Under the pieces are notes generated by a model. It had not been told where the DNA came from. It did not search any database and saw only the letters and a list, made by a program, of their open reading frames with translations. The position numbers were made by a program, and so were the translations under genes. A stretch of DNA of 64,000 nt from the NCBI GenBank assembly GCA_029959085.1, contig JARWIR010000001.1, positions 73,238,899 to 73,302,898 on the forward strand, given 5' to 3'. The stretch comes from Nemophila menziesii. Its lineage: Eukaryota; Streptophyta; Magnoliopsida; Boraginales; Hydrophyllaceae. Shown here piece by piece: positions 1 through 9,881 of the stretch (the first letter of the stretch is position 1; the number at the start of each line of letters is the position of its first letter).

Positions 1-135
1 ATACTTATCCGTTTGATGCGTTCCAATAGTCTAAATTGATCTCCTCGGAAAGCTCTTTTTTTTTTGTTCAAACATAGATATATAGATAGATAAAAAACGC
101 GATTACAAAGTTACCCTACCCCTATCGGGTCCTTG

Positions 136-597
136 TCAAAACAAAGGATAGATGCTAACTGGGGAGGGATACATATCCCAGTTACCAAACAAATTGCTTA
201 AAAGTTGTTGTTTAGCAACCCAGTCAGCCGCAAGATTTTTACTCCTAGAGATAAGAGTAAAAGTAGGACTCGAAAGTTCCGCCAAAAAATAAATATTACA
301 AATGATGTTTTTAATAGAATGAATAGAAACTAGAGATCCTGAAGAAAGGGGCTTCATCACTTGCTCAGCATCATTCTCAATGATAACGCTTCCAAAATGG
401 TATTCAAGGGCCATTTCAGTAGCTCTAAGGATCCCCGTGGCTTCTGCTTCCAATACTGAATCTGTCTCGATTTTCCAACTTTTACCTGATACAAATTCAC
501 CATTAGAGTTTCTCACTAAACATGCGATGGCTGAGCCTTTATCAGAGAAAGCAGCATCGCAGTTTATTTTAAATTTATTGGGGGGTGGATTTTCCAT
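136..597 (-). pseudogene. LINE-A ORF2 part 4, RNase H (RVT_3 type)
   Basis: The 153-residue block is a plant LINE RNase H domain. The likely catalytic acids are all visible: Asp in INCDAAF (about residue 14), Glu in LEAEATGIL (about 51), Asp in IIENDAEQ (about 76) and Asp in NLAADWVAK (about 125). It would remove RNA from the RNA-DNA hybrid. It lies last before the A tail, with a 3' untranslated stretch of about 70 bases. It is out of frame with the preceding zf-RVT block. Confidence 0.85.
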
Positions 598-2030
598 TTT
601 TCTTTAAATTTAACATTAATATTTGTATTGATAATATTGCCAGGAGGAGGGTTTTGATTGGAGGGGGTATCCCTATTCATTTTCTCCATATAATTAGTCT
701 CATTAGGGTTAGAGATTTTAAAGTATTCTTTCCAACTATCAATTGAGTTATTAATAGTTTTGATTGGGTCACAATTTTTTCCATTATAAATAAAATTGTT
801 TCTACTTTTCCAAATATGCCAAAGAGTGGTACAAATAAGTTCCAGAATTCTATCTTTTTTATCAAAGGAGTTTGTAATCTGTTGAACATGGTTTAGAATC
901 CATTGATCAATTCTATTTGTGCTCTCATTGTCTGATTTTATATTAAGAGGACTTGTGAACCAAACACATTTGGCCAAGGGGCATCTAAAAAGCATGTGTT
1001 CAATTGTTTCAATATTATTGTTGCAAATTTTGCATATATTTGTGTCACTACATTTCCTATTAAAAAGGTTCTCTTCAGTTGGGAGTAGATTTCTAATAGT
1101 TCTCCACATAAAATTCCTAATTTTGGTTGGGGTTTCCATATGCCAAATTAGGTTCCAAAGGTCTCTACCTCTAGTAATAGAAATAGTTGGTTTGTTTTGG
1201 TTTTTAACCATTTCTTTTTGTATTTCTTCATTTTTTAGTTTATGGTAAGCTTCTTTTACTGTATAGTTTCTGTTTTTGCAAAAGTTTATACAGATTAGGT
1301 CTTTACAGTCTATTTTTGGTATTGTCATATTTTCAATTTTATCACTAATCTCTTTGTCATAAAGACTTCTAATAAGATTATTCCAAGTTTTATCATCATT
1401 CATAAGGTGTACAACCTTTGTTATAGCGTTGTCTTTAGGTTTAATGATGTTTTTATTGTTATTAATCCAAATATGTTTTTGTAGATTAATATTAGTACCA
1501 TTTCCTATTTTCCATTTGATGTTATTCTCAAATGTTTCTCTGCCAATTAAGATACTTCTCCATCCCCAATATGGAGAGCTTCCTAGTTTAACTTCTAGAA
1601 AATCACAATTATGGAAGTATTTTCCTTTAAGTAGTTTAAAAAGCAATGAATCTTTTTTGTTAGCACTGTTCCAGGCTTGTTTGCCTAGTAGTGCTTTGTT
1701 CATTAGGTGGAGGTCTCTGAAGCCCAAACCTCCTTCAAATTTAGATAGGGTCAAAAGATCCCAATTGGCCCAGTGAATTCTTTTTTTACCTTTGTCTCCC
1801 CACCAAAATTGAGCAATGATGGAGTGTATTTGATTTATTATATTTTTAGGAAATATAAAGTTTGACATCATATAATTGGGTAAGCTTTGGATGACAGCTT
1901 TTATAAGAATTTCTTTACCTCCCTCTGAAAGAAAGAGTGTTTTCCGATTTTCTAATCTTAGTAAGACTTTATCAATAAGGAATTGAAGATCTTTAGATTT
2001 AGATCTACTCCATTCTGTTGGGAGACCCAA
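564..2030 (-). pseudogene. LINE-A ORF2 part 3, reverse transcriptase thumb and zf-RVT domain
   Basis: The 488-residue block continues the reverse transcriptase. It has EILIKAVIQSLPNYMMSNF, the GLGFRDL...NKALLGKQAW region typical of plant LINEs, and a zf-RVT zinc-binding region at about residues 290-370 (LWNLIWHMETPTKIRNFMWR, CKICNNN, EHMLFRCP). It ends in a frame that overlaps the RNase H frame by 34 bases. The change of frame falls in a C-rich run near 585, so the two were probably one protein. Confidence 0.85.
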
Positions 2031-2043
2031 GTAATTCCCCAGA

Positions 2044-3036
2044 TTATGGGTTTTTTTTCATGTTTAGTCTTTTGGCCATAACATTTTGAAGAAAGATAGG
2101 TGTGTTAGGGCTAAAGATAACCCCACATTTATTGAGGTTTAGTGAGAGACCTGTTCCATTTTTGTAGATATTCATGATATCCATGAAGGATTGTAATTCA
2201 ATATTCTCAGCATTGAGAAAGAAGAGGCTATCATCAGCAAAAAGGAGATGAGTTATATCAGGGCATTTGTTACCAATTTTGATGCCTTTTATTAAGTGTT
2301 TCTCTTTTTTATCTCTTACAAGGTCATTTAGGGTTTGAGATATAAGGCAGAAAATCAAGGGTGATAAGGGGTCTCCTTGTCTTATGCCTCTAGTTGGTTT
2401 TTGAAGTTGGTGGGTATCACCATTAATAATTACATAGTAGGTTACAGAGGTAATACAGAGCATAAGCTTTCTAACCCAATCTATATTAAAACCCATCTTA
2501 ATCAGTAGTTCATGTAAGAAGTCCCATTCAACATATTCATAGGCTTTTTGAATATCAGCTTTAATAGCTATCATATATTTTTTAGTTGTTTTTATTCTTT
2601 TGATATGGGTGATTAATTCATGTGCTATCATAGTGTTTTCCTGAATAATTCTATCAGGCATGAAGGCACTTTGGTTTTCATGAACTAAAGAGTTCATATG
2701 GGGTTGTAATCTATTTACTAGAACCCTTACTATAATTTTATAAATAAAGTTAGAGCAACTAATGGGTCTATAATGTTTAATGCTAGTAGGCTTACTAATT
2801 ATTGGAATGAGGGTGATCATTGTTTGGTTAAGGTCATTTAAGTCCCCTTGATTGTTCCAAAAGTTATTAACAACTCTCATAATATCAAGTTTAATAATAT
2901 CCCAATAGTGTCTAAAGAAGTTCCCATTATAGCCATCTGGTCCTGGTGCCTTATTGGGGCCCAATTCCCAGGTAGCTTTTTTAACTTCTTCCTCACTGAT
3001 AGGTTTGTTTAGATAATCAGCTGTTTTTGCATCCAA
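2044..3036 (-). pseudogene. LINE-A ORF2 part 2, reverse transcriptase fingers and palm
   Basis: This 330-residue open block carries reverse transcriptase motifs in order: APGPDG, TLIPIISKP, RPISCSNFIYKI, QGDPLSPLIF and the catalytic box LLFADDSLFF near residues 265-275. Both catalytic Asp residues are kept. The block upstream (3037-3559), which should link endonuclease to reverse transcriptase, is recognisable only as scattered short pieces with stops. The frame is lost at 2044 in a run of eight Ts, and the same protein resumes in the next frame at about 2035 with LGLPTEWSRSK. The break therefore looks like a homopolymer slip rather than a domain boundary. Confidence 0.87.
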
Positions 3037-3559
3037 TTTTGTGGATATTATATCAAGTGTATTTTTGTAGTCCCTAGGGCCTACAGTTGAAAAGATATTA
3101 TTGAAATAGCTGGTGATTTCATTATTAATATCATTATTGTTGTCTAACCAATCTCCATTGTCATTGATGATAGTAGTTATCTCATTTCTACTTCTTCTTT
3201 ATTTAGTACGGGCATGATAATATTTAGGGTTTTTTTTCACCCTTTTCTAGCCATAAGTTTCTAGATCTAGTTTTCCAAAAGGCTTCTTCTCTTTTTCAAA
3301 TTTCATCCAATTCTTTTATTGTTGTGTTATATTCATCCCAATTGAAATTGGGTGTGTTTGAATTAGAAATAATTTCTAATTTTTTGATGAGTCTATCAAT
3401 TTTGATTTTGTTATTTCCAAATTTTTTTCTATTCCAATCACTTAGTGCCAAACTACATTTTTTGAATTTGTAGTTAATGACATTATTAGGGTTACCCCTT
3501 AGGGTTTTGAAGTCATGCCAGACTTTTTTGATAATATTGAGACAATCAATGTCAGTTGT

Positions 3560-4296
3560 CTAGAAGTTTTCAAAATAGAATCTTCTTTTTTTATGATTAA
3601 TATTCTTATCATGGTGTAAGACAAGAGGGCAGTGGTCAGAGCCTATGGCAGGGATAACAGCTGTCCAAGCATTAGGGAATAAGTTGTCCCAGATAGTATT
3701 ATGAAGGGCTCTATCAAGAATAGCCTTAATAATTTTTTTGTTAGCTCTTTTATTGGTCCAAGTGAATTTACAGCCATAAGATATAGTTTCTTCCAATTTA
3801 TGGTGATTTATAAAGGTATTAAAAAAATTTGTGGATTTTTTTAGGCATACCTTTCCTCCTAATTTTTCATTAACCTAATGCAATTAAAGTCTCCTAAAAT
3901 AGCTCAAGCATAATTTTTGGGATTAAGATTATTTAAGAAATTAAGGCTTAATTCCTTTTTATTATCATAGGGGCTCATATACACATAAGTATAATAAATG
4001 GGGGTATTAGTATCATTATACAAACATGTGTGGATAAAATACTCATTACTTTTTAAAATTTTCATTTTAATCCCTTTCTTCCCCATTAACGCTAACCCTC
4101 CCTTAATACCAATCGGGTCAACAGTGTGGAGCAAATTCATATCAAGGTTAGAAGCTAAATTATTGATCACGTTGAAACCATTTTTAGTCTCAGATAAAAA
4201 TATTACCTCTGGTCTGTGTTTGGAGCAGAGGTCACGCAAAGCCTGGACTGTCAGAGGGTTGCCAATTCCCTGACAGTTCCATGCAATTTGGATCAT
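3560..4296 (-). pseudogene. LINE-A ORF2 part 1, AP-like endonuclease (broken)
   Basis: ORF2 starts at the ATG at 4296, which overlaps the ORF1 stop. The first block has the hallmarks of the exonuclease/endonuclease/phosphatase fold: WNCQGIGNP at the N-terminus and LSETK near residue 34, whose Glu is the expected metal-binding residue. A TGA near 3904 interrupts it. LGDFN follows at about 3890 in a readable frame, and a second block at 3796-3560 holds the distal motifs TWTNKR and GSDHCPL, with the catalytic Asp-His pair of the family. The domain would nick target DNA. The stop and a frame change make it non-functional here. Confidence 0.85.
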
Positions 4297-6491
4297 TGAG
4301 GACGATGGAGTTGATCGGGCTCAACTCCAGAAGGCCTTTGTTCATCATCAATTGGTTTTCCTTCTCCGATTTGTTCCAGTTCGTTCGCATTTTCCATCTT
4401 CTCACGGCCACCAGTTTCTTCTTCTTCAAGATTATGAAATGGTAAGCTTTCTGTGTTGTGTTTGAATTGCTCAAATCTCTTTTTTCCTTCTTTTTTAATT
4501 AATTCCAAACTTTCTTTTTCTTTCCGATCATTGCTCTTTTCATCTGAAATTTTTTGTTTGTTTTTCGAGTTTTTCCTCTTTTCCCAAATCGATTTATACC
4601 TCATCTTGTCTGATTGGGAGGTTTGGTCTTCGATTATAAAGCTGTGTGCCATTGACATATGAATATTCCAACTATCTTGGTTAATTCTCTCTTTAACACG
4701 ATTTGTGTAATGAATTTTTGCAGAATCGGATAAAGAAGTGAATTTTTCCATGCTATAATTAAATAGACCCGAAATGTCAATAGAATCATTGTTAATTCCG
4801 GTTTGAATGGTTTTTTCTGTAGGTGTTTCTTGAATTTGGTGTTTTAAATTGTTCTGTACTTCATGTGTTTGGATTTCAATGGTGGTTACGGGTATTTGTG
4901 TTGTAGTAGGGGTGTAGATGAAAGAGGACTTGGTTGGTGTTGGTGTAAAAGGGGTTGTGGGAAGTGAGGATAGTATATGTGGTGAAGTAACAGGTTTAGG
5001 ATAGGCACTGATATGTTGAGTAGTGGTGGTTAGGCTGGAGGATTTAGGGGTGTTGATTTGTTTTGGTTTGTATAGTGGGTTAATTGGTGTTACTGAGATG
5101 TGGTTTGGTGATGGGGTTTTAGGTGTAGCTGTTGAAACAGATGGTGGAGGGATAAGGTTATTAAGTGTTTTGGGTAAGTTGTTTGTGGGTGGTGGTACAG
5201 TTGATTGGAGCACCTCAGAGTAAGTAGGTTTAGGTGGTGAAGTATTAGTTTGATTAAGCTTTGGAGTTGCAGCAGTAATTTCAATTTGTTTTGAAGCAGT
5301 AACTTCAATTTGTTTTGAAGTCTTTTCTTGACAATTTTGCTGAATAAAATTATCTTGATCAGTTTGATTAATTAGATTAATTACCTTGCTTTGATTTTTT
5401 GTATTTTCAGCCATGGTGACTTCCATGTCAGTAATTGAATTTAGTTGACTCGGGATGAGCTGTTGGGGACTAAGCTGAGTTGGAATAAGCTGAGGTGGAT
5501 GAAGTAGTGGTGGAATAGTGTTAGCCGAGGTGGACCCATTGTGGTTAGGTGAGTTATAGCTGATTCCCTTTTCCTTTTGCTTTGTTGTATTATCCAAAGG
5601 ATAATAGCTTTGTTTAGATGCATTAAATGTAAAGATATTTTGTTCAGAACTAATATCTTTACCTTTTTTGCTTTTGACTGTTTCAGACTGAAAATATGGG
5701 TGATTGGACTTCTTGTTGACAGGAAAAAGATTTGCTCTGGCCGAGGGGCCCACTTTTGATTTTCCTTGAGTTCTGCTAGAGTGTTCTTCCATGGAGGCTT
5801 GAGTTCTTGTAAGAATCTTGACATAACCACCAAGGTGAGGAGTAACTCTATATGGATCCACACAGTTTTTATCTTCATGATCAAATAAACCACATTTGTA
5901 GCAAATCTGACCAATGTCTTCATATTTCATTCTAATCCACTTAGGTGTGTGTATATCAATCCAGAAATTAAAACCTGCAACAATAGGCTTAGTAACTTCC
6001 CAGTCTATTTTAACTCTAGTAAAAGTTTTATCAGTGACTTTTTGCTCCTTAGGAAGATGGACTTCATGGACCTTCCCAATATCATGTAGCATTTCTGAGA
6101 TGATTTTTGTGTTCAAAACCGTGGTAGGAAGCCCATAGAGCCTTAACCAAAGTGTGGTGTTGGTAACCTTAGTGTTAGCTTCAAATTCCTTCAAAGCACA
6201 ATGCTTCCTCATGATGGTCCAAGGCCTCATGTTCCATATTCTTACCTTATCTTCCTCATTGTCGAAAATAAGTATGCATTCATTGTGACCTAGTCTTTGG
6301 GTTTGAATTTTTCCTTTGATTCCCCAGTGTCTCTGAATGTGGTTCCTCATGAAGCCAAAACTCATTGTTTCTTTGTTGAGGACTTTGATTATCAGTTTGG
6401 ATTCCTCTATTTCTTGGTAATAGTTAGCACTTTCAAGTGAAAGTGATACACTATTTTTTGCATCAGGATGATTGAATGCATATACATTCAT
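4293..6491 (-). CDS. LINE-A ORF1 protein, RNA-binding gag-like (DUF4283 type with zinc knuckle)
   Basis: This 732-residue frame is open from ATG to TGA. Residues 20-190 resemble the DUF4283 region of plant LINE ORF1 proteins, with a W-rich core and the phrase KPIVAGFNF near 178. A CX2CX4HX4C zinc knuckle lies at about 197-210. The middle third is rich in Pro, Thr, Ser and Gln and looks disordered. The C-terminus is highly charged (Glu and Lys). Family knowledge gives such proteins a role in binding the element RNA and forming the ribonucleoprotein used for target-primed reverse transcription. The stop TGA overlaps the ATG of ORF2 as ATGA, which suggests coupled termination and reinitiation. 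It is the only intact LINE frame in the window. Confidence 0.88.
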   Translation of the reverse strand: MNVYAFNHPDAKNSVSLSLESANYYQEIEESKLIIKVLNKETMSFGFMRNHIQRHWGIKGKIQTQRLGHNECILIFDNEEDKVRIWNMRPWTIMRKHCALKEFEANTKVTNTTLWLRLYGLPTTVLNTKIISEMLHDIGKVHEVHLPKEQKVTDKTFTRVKIDWEVTKPIVAGFNFWIDIHTPKWIRMKYEDIGQICYKCGLFDHEDKNCVDPYRVTPHLGGYVKILTRTQASMEEHSSRTQGKSKVGPSARANLFPVNKKSNHPYFQSETVKSKKGKDISSEQNIFTFNASKQSYYPLDNTTKQKEKGISYNSPNHNGSTSANTIPPLLHPPQLIPTQLSPQQLIPSQLNSITDMEVTMAENTKNQSKVINLINQTDQDNFIQQNCQEKTSKQIEVTASKQIEITAATPKLNQTNTSPPKPTYSEVLQSTVPPPTNNLPKTLNNLIPPPSVSTATPKTPSPNHISVTPINPLYKPKQINTPKSSSLTTTTQHISAYPKPVTSPHILSSLPTTPFTPTPTKSSFIYTPTTTQIPVTTIEIQTHEVQNNLKHQIQETPTEKTIQTGINNDSIDISGLFNYSMEKFTSLSDSAKIHYTNRVKERINQDSWNIHMSMAHSFIIEDQTSQSDKMRYKSIWEKRKNSKNKQKISDEKSNDRKEKESLELIKKEGKKRFEQFKHNTESLPFHNLEEEETGGREKMENANELEQIGEGKPIDDEQRPSGVEPDQLHRPQ

Positions 6492-6790
6492 GTTGCAGGA
6501 ATGTTAAATGCTAATGATAAGGTAGACTTAAAGACAAAAAGCTTGTGCAATAAATGCCAGGAAAGAGATTTTGAAAAAGCTACAGGAAAGGTGATTTTTT
6601 GGAAGAAAAAGAGTGTAAGGCTGGATGAAGAAGGTGGAAAAAGATTGCAGGATTGAAGCTAAAGCCTCGATAAGATGAGGAAAGAGCTAAAGGAGTGAAG
6701 ATTTGGAGATTTAGGCTGTGAAAAGGTTAAAGAAAGTTTTAAAAGTTAGGAGAGTGTTGGAGAGGGTTTGGGAGAGAAAACATTTAGAAA
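6492..6790 (-). other. LINE-A 5' leader
   Basis: On the minus strand this stretch is rich in C and T (for example TTTTCTCTCCCAAACCC near 6780), as LINE 5' leaders often are. It holds no long frame. An internal promoter is expected here from family knowledge, but I cannot point to a specific element. Confidence 0.45.
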
Positions 6791-6868
6791 TAAAGATCTT
6801 TAACTTTGATGTAGAAAATTCTTCCAAATTCCAAGCCAATACTGATATATAAACCCTTTTGTGGTCGT

Positions 6869-7189
6869 AGCTGCTGGAATTCAGATTTATTTAACAACTT
6901 TATCTTTTCCTTTTTCATATTTCTTGCCTTTATCTCCAATTTCCATATTTATCCTCTTTCCTTTATATCTTAGAATTAACTTGGCCTCTAATTAATTACC
7001 ATATATCTTTAAATCTTCACACTAAATAAACAATTAAACCCAATATGCTCTAAAAATAACAAATAATTAAATCAAGACACGAAATAGGAAAATGTACTAA
7101 ATCATGAGAAAATCGACCTATAACCTAATAAATAAACCTAAAATGATGTCTCCAAGATAGATTAAATCATGAAAAATGGGGAGACATCA
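6869..7189 (-). repeat. Gypsy LTR remnant (5' third of an LTR)
   Basis: The stretch matches, with gaps, the right-hand end of the solo LTR at 59540-59871. Shared parts include CAGATTTA, TTAAACCCAATA(T/A)GCTCTAAA, the ATAGGAAA(A/G)TG block and the terminal GAGACATCA at 7189. Only the segment corresponding to the first roughly 320 bases of the LTR in its own sense is left. It ends where the LINE-A leader begins, so the LINE or a deletion removed the rest. It is closer to the divergent solo LTR than to the LTRs of elements B and C. Confidence 0.75.
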
Positions 7190-7368
7190 CACTTTCACGG
7201 ATGAAACCTCGACTTAATCCTTAAAATGGGTAGTCGAATAAAAAAGTTATACTTTTCATGATCACTCTCACACATGTGACCTCGATTCAACCTTTATGGT
7301 ATTTTTAAAGTATGTATAATTGCATTATTACATTATGATGGTCATGAATTCCCAGTAAATATATTTAT

Positions 7369-8236
7369 GCTAGTTATGTGGTTTTGAAATGTAATTAGTG
7401 GATTAATTTATTTAATGACATTCATTTAAGACTTGAAGTTTCCCTTTAGATTTTTTAATATCCCATTTTTTTGTCACGTATAACCCAAACCCATATACAA
7501 ATTAAGTCATTTTTTAGTATTTTTCAAACCTAACATTGGTTTATAATCTAAACACGAACCTATCCCAAATTAAGTCCAACATAGCAAGACGATATAACCT
7601 TAATTTTTTCCATACAACACTCACACCATTCTCTTCTATAAATTAAATATGTTTTACTTTACTCAACCTATTTATATAATTATGGAGATTCAGTGAGTTT
7701 TCTTTGTGCTAGTTACTTGATTTTGAAATGTAATCTATTGATCAATTTATTGTACGATATTCATTTAAGACTAGAAGTTTCGCTTTAAATTTTTTTAAAT
7801 CCCATTTTTTGTCACATATAACCCAAACCCACACACAAATAAATCCCTTTTAAAATTTTACTTTATAAACCCAATATTTGTTTTTAACTTAAACACAAGC
7901 CCATTTTCCAAATTATTTCCAACAAAGCAAGATGACATAACCTTAATTTTTTGCTTACAACACTTCCACCATTCTCTTCTATAAAAATCAAATATGTTTT
8001 CCTTCACTCCATGTATTTATATACTTTAGGAGATTCAGTTAATCTTCTTTGTGCTAGTTATGTGGTTTTGAAATGAAATCAATAGATCAATGTATTTATG
8101 ATAGAAGTTTTGTTTTAGATTTTCGTAAATCACATGTAGCCCAAACCCACATACGAATAAAGCATTTTTTAAATTATTTTCAAACCTAACATTTATTTTT
8201 AACCTACAACAAACCCAATTTCAACATAGCAAGATG
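7369..8236. repeat. Tandem repeat of about 340 bp, two and a half units
   Basis: The phrase GCTAGTTA(T/C)(G/T)TG.TTTTGAAATG recurs at 7369, 7708 and 8053, a period of 339 and 345 bp. Each unit then carries GACATTCATTTAAGAC-like, CCCATTTTTTGTCAC, AACCCAAACCCA, CAACA(T/A)AGCAAGA and ACCATTCTCTTCTATA blocks in the same order. The third unit is cut short near 8236. There is no coding sequence. The period is about twice a nucleosome repeat, as in many plant satellites, but so few units do not prove a satellite array. Confidence 0.8.
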
Positions 8237-8518
8237 AGCTTTCAATAGTGGTCCAAAAAAAAAAGAATCCTAAAATGCTCCCAGGCATGTTTCTCGATAA
8301 ACCCTTCCCCTCATCTGAAACCCGATCCCCCACCTAACTCCGCTCCCTTCCGTCGTCTCCTCCACCCTTTTTACCTTTCTTTTTACGGTTTCCTTTTAAT
8401 ATCTTTAACAAATCTATGAAACTGAACATTTTCTACATCTCTATTGCTTCGATTCGTTATCTTAAAGTCACTTTCAAGTGCTTTATTGAGTTCTCTCTTA
8501 CGTTAATCTTCTAGGTTC

Positions 8519-9881
8519 AATGGCTTTGTTGGTAAGAAAGATGAAAAGGCAGAAGATTCTGAAGAAGACTTCTTTCTTTCACCAGATAGAGAGGCTATTT
8601 ACTCTAAATTTGATGAACCAAAACTTCTGATTCGTATTATAGCTACAGATATTATCAATCTTAATTATCTTAAGAAAATTGTTATTCAATATTGGGGCAT
8701 TTCAGGCCGTATTACTGTTGAAAAGAGGGGTGATAATATGTGCATAATTCAATTTGAAAAGGAGAAAGGCCTTGAAATTGTTTGGGCTAATAGACCTTAT
8801 CATATATTTGGCTTTCATGTTCTTGTCCAAAAATATGAAAAAACTATTAAAAATCCATCTTTGTTGGAGGAAACCTCTTTTTGGATTCGTATCTCAGGCA
8901 TTCCACCTCTTTTCATTAAGGAATCTAATGTTTCAAAAATTGCATCTAAAGTTGGTAAGGTAACTGAAGTTTCTCTTCCTGGCCCATTGAAATTTAAAGA
9001 AAACTCAAGTGTGAAGGCTAGAGTAGATGTTTCTGTCTTGAAACCCCTTATAGCAGGCTTTAATTTTAAAATTTCTCATGGGCAATCTGTTTGGATTTCC
9101 TTTAAGTATGAGAAATTGTTTGATTTGTGTTTTAAATGTTGTATAGTATCTCATGAAGAACGAAATTGTGATAACCCTAACAAACTTGCAATTAGGCTGA
9201 GAATTGGATTAAGTTTTCTGAACAAGAGAAAAGAGAGAAGGATTTTGTCTTTAAAGCTATGAAAAATGACAATCAATCTCAGAGAATTAAGAAACCACTG
9301 AAGAGTAAGTATAAGAAAAAGGATAATATTCTGGAAGAATGGGAAATTGATACTTCTAAAAAGAGTAAAATAGTGAGTAAAGCTCAGAAAATGAACAAAG
9401 TTCAACAATATTTACTTGTTCCAACAGTAAGTCTTGGTCAAAATTTGGTAGAAGGAGTTGCTTTTAAAACAGATCTGAGACCTCTAAACTCAGATGAGGT
9501 CTTTAAATTGTGTATTCCAGATGAGGATAATCCTAAGTTGAATCCTATCAATGATTTGGAATCTAAAGTTATAATTGATCCAACTATAACTCAGAATTAA
9601 AGTCACAATATCTATTTTGGGTCTATTGAAAAAAAAGTAGAACTAAACAAGTGAGAGAGGACTTAGGTCTCTCACTTGAAGATGATGTACCTTCTCAAGA
9701 ACTAGCAACTCTTGTCAATTCCATTCATGGAGATGATGATGAGATGGCTGAATTACTTGAGGCTGATAAAAATGACACTGATGAAGAGATGGAAAAATGG
9801 TATGAAGAAGGTCTTCTTGAAGTGATGGACGTTGAAGAGGTTTGCGGGGTTGACCCATATCAACCCCAAGACCTTCAATGA
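8519..9881 (+). pseudogene. LINE-B ORF1, gag-like with zinc knuckle (frameshifted)
   Basis: The frame from 8519 through 9262 reads GFVGKKDEKAEDSEEDFF and on into a DUF4283-like region with KPLIAGFNF and a zinc knuckle CFKCCIVSHEERNC (CX2CX4HX4C). It parallels LINE-A ORF1. No ATG is in frame at the start; an ATG at 8520 is one base out of frame, so the start is probably damaged. The frame moves at about 9260 to 9259-9600, then again to 9651-9881 with an acidic C-terminal tail ending PYQPQDLQ. The stop TGA overlaps the ORF2 ATG as ATGA, as in LINE-A. Confidence 0.75.

Larger units (their letters stand above)
56..6790 (-). mobile_element. LINE-A, near full-length non-LTR retrotransposon
   Basis: The element reads right to left. 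It has a pyrimidine-rich 5' leader (about 6790-6492), an intact ORF1 (6491-4293) and an ORF2 (4296-136) with endonuclease, reverse transcriptase, zf-RVT and RNase H regions. Its 3' end is an A tail seen as ten Ts at 56-65. ORF1 and ORF2 overlap by ATGA. ORF2 is broken by a stop after the first endonuclease block, by decay at 3037-3559, by a frameshift in a T run near 2050 and by another near 590, so the copy is dead for autonomous movement. I looked for a target-site duplication next to the A tail and beyond the leader and found none. The 5' boundary is therefore an estimate. Confidence 0.9.

Noticed and set aside
36..55. Target-site duplication for LINE-A next to the A tail
   Set aside because: I searched 6490-8300 by eye for GGAAAGCTC and close variants and found no convincing match.
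4998..5308. Antisense and alternate frames across LINE-A ORF1 and similar shadows over all large ORFs
   Set aside because: They have no family features and are explained by the Pro/Thr/Gln-rich or Lys/Glu-rich coding strand.
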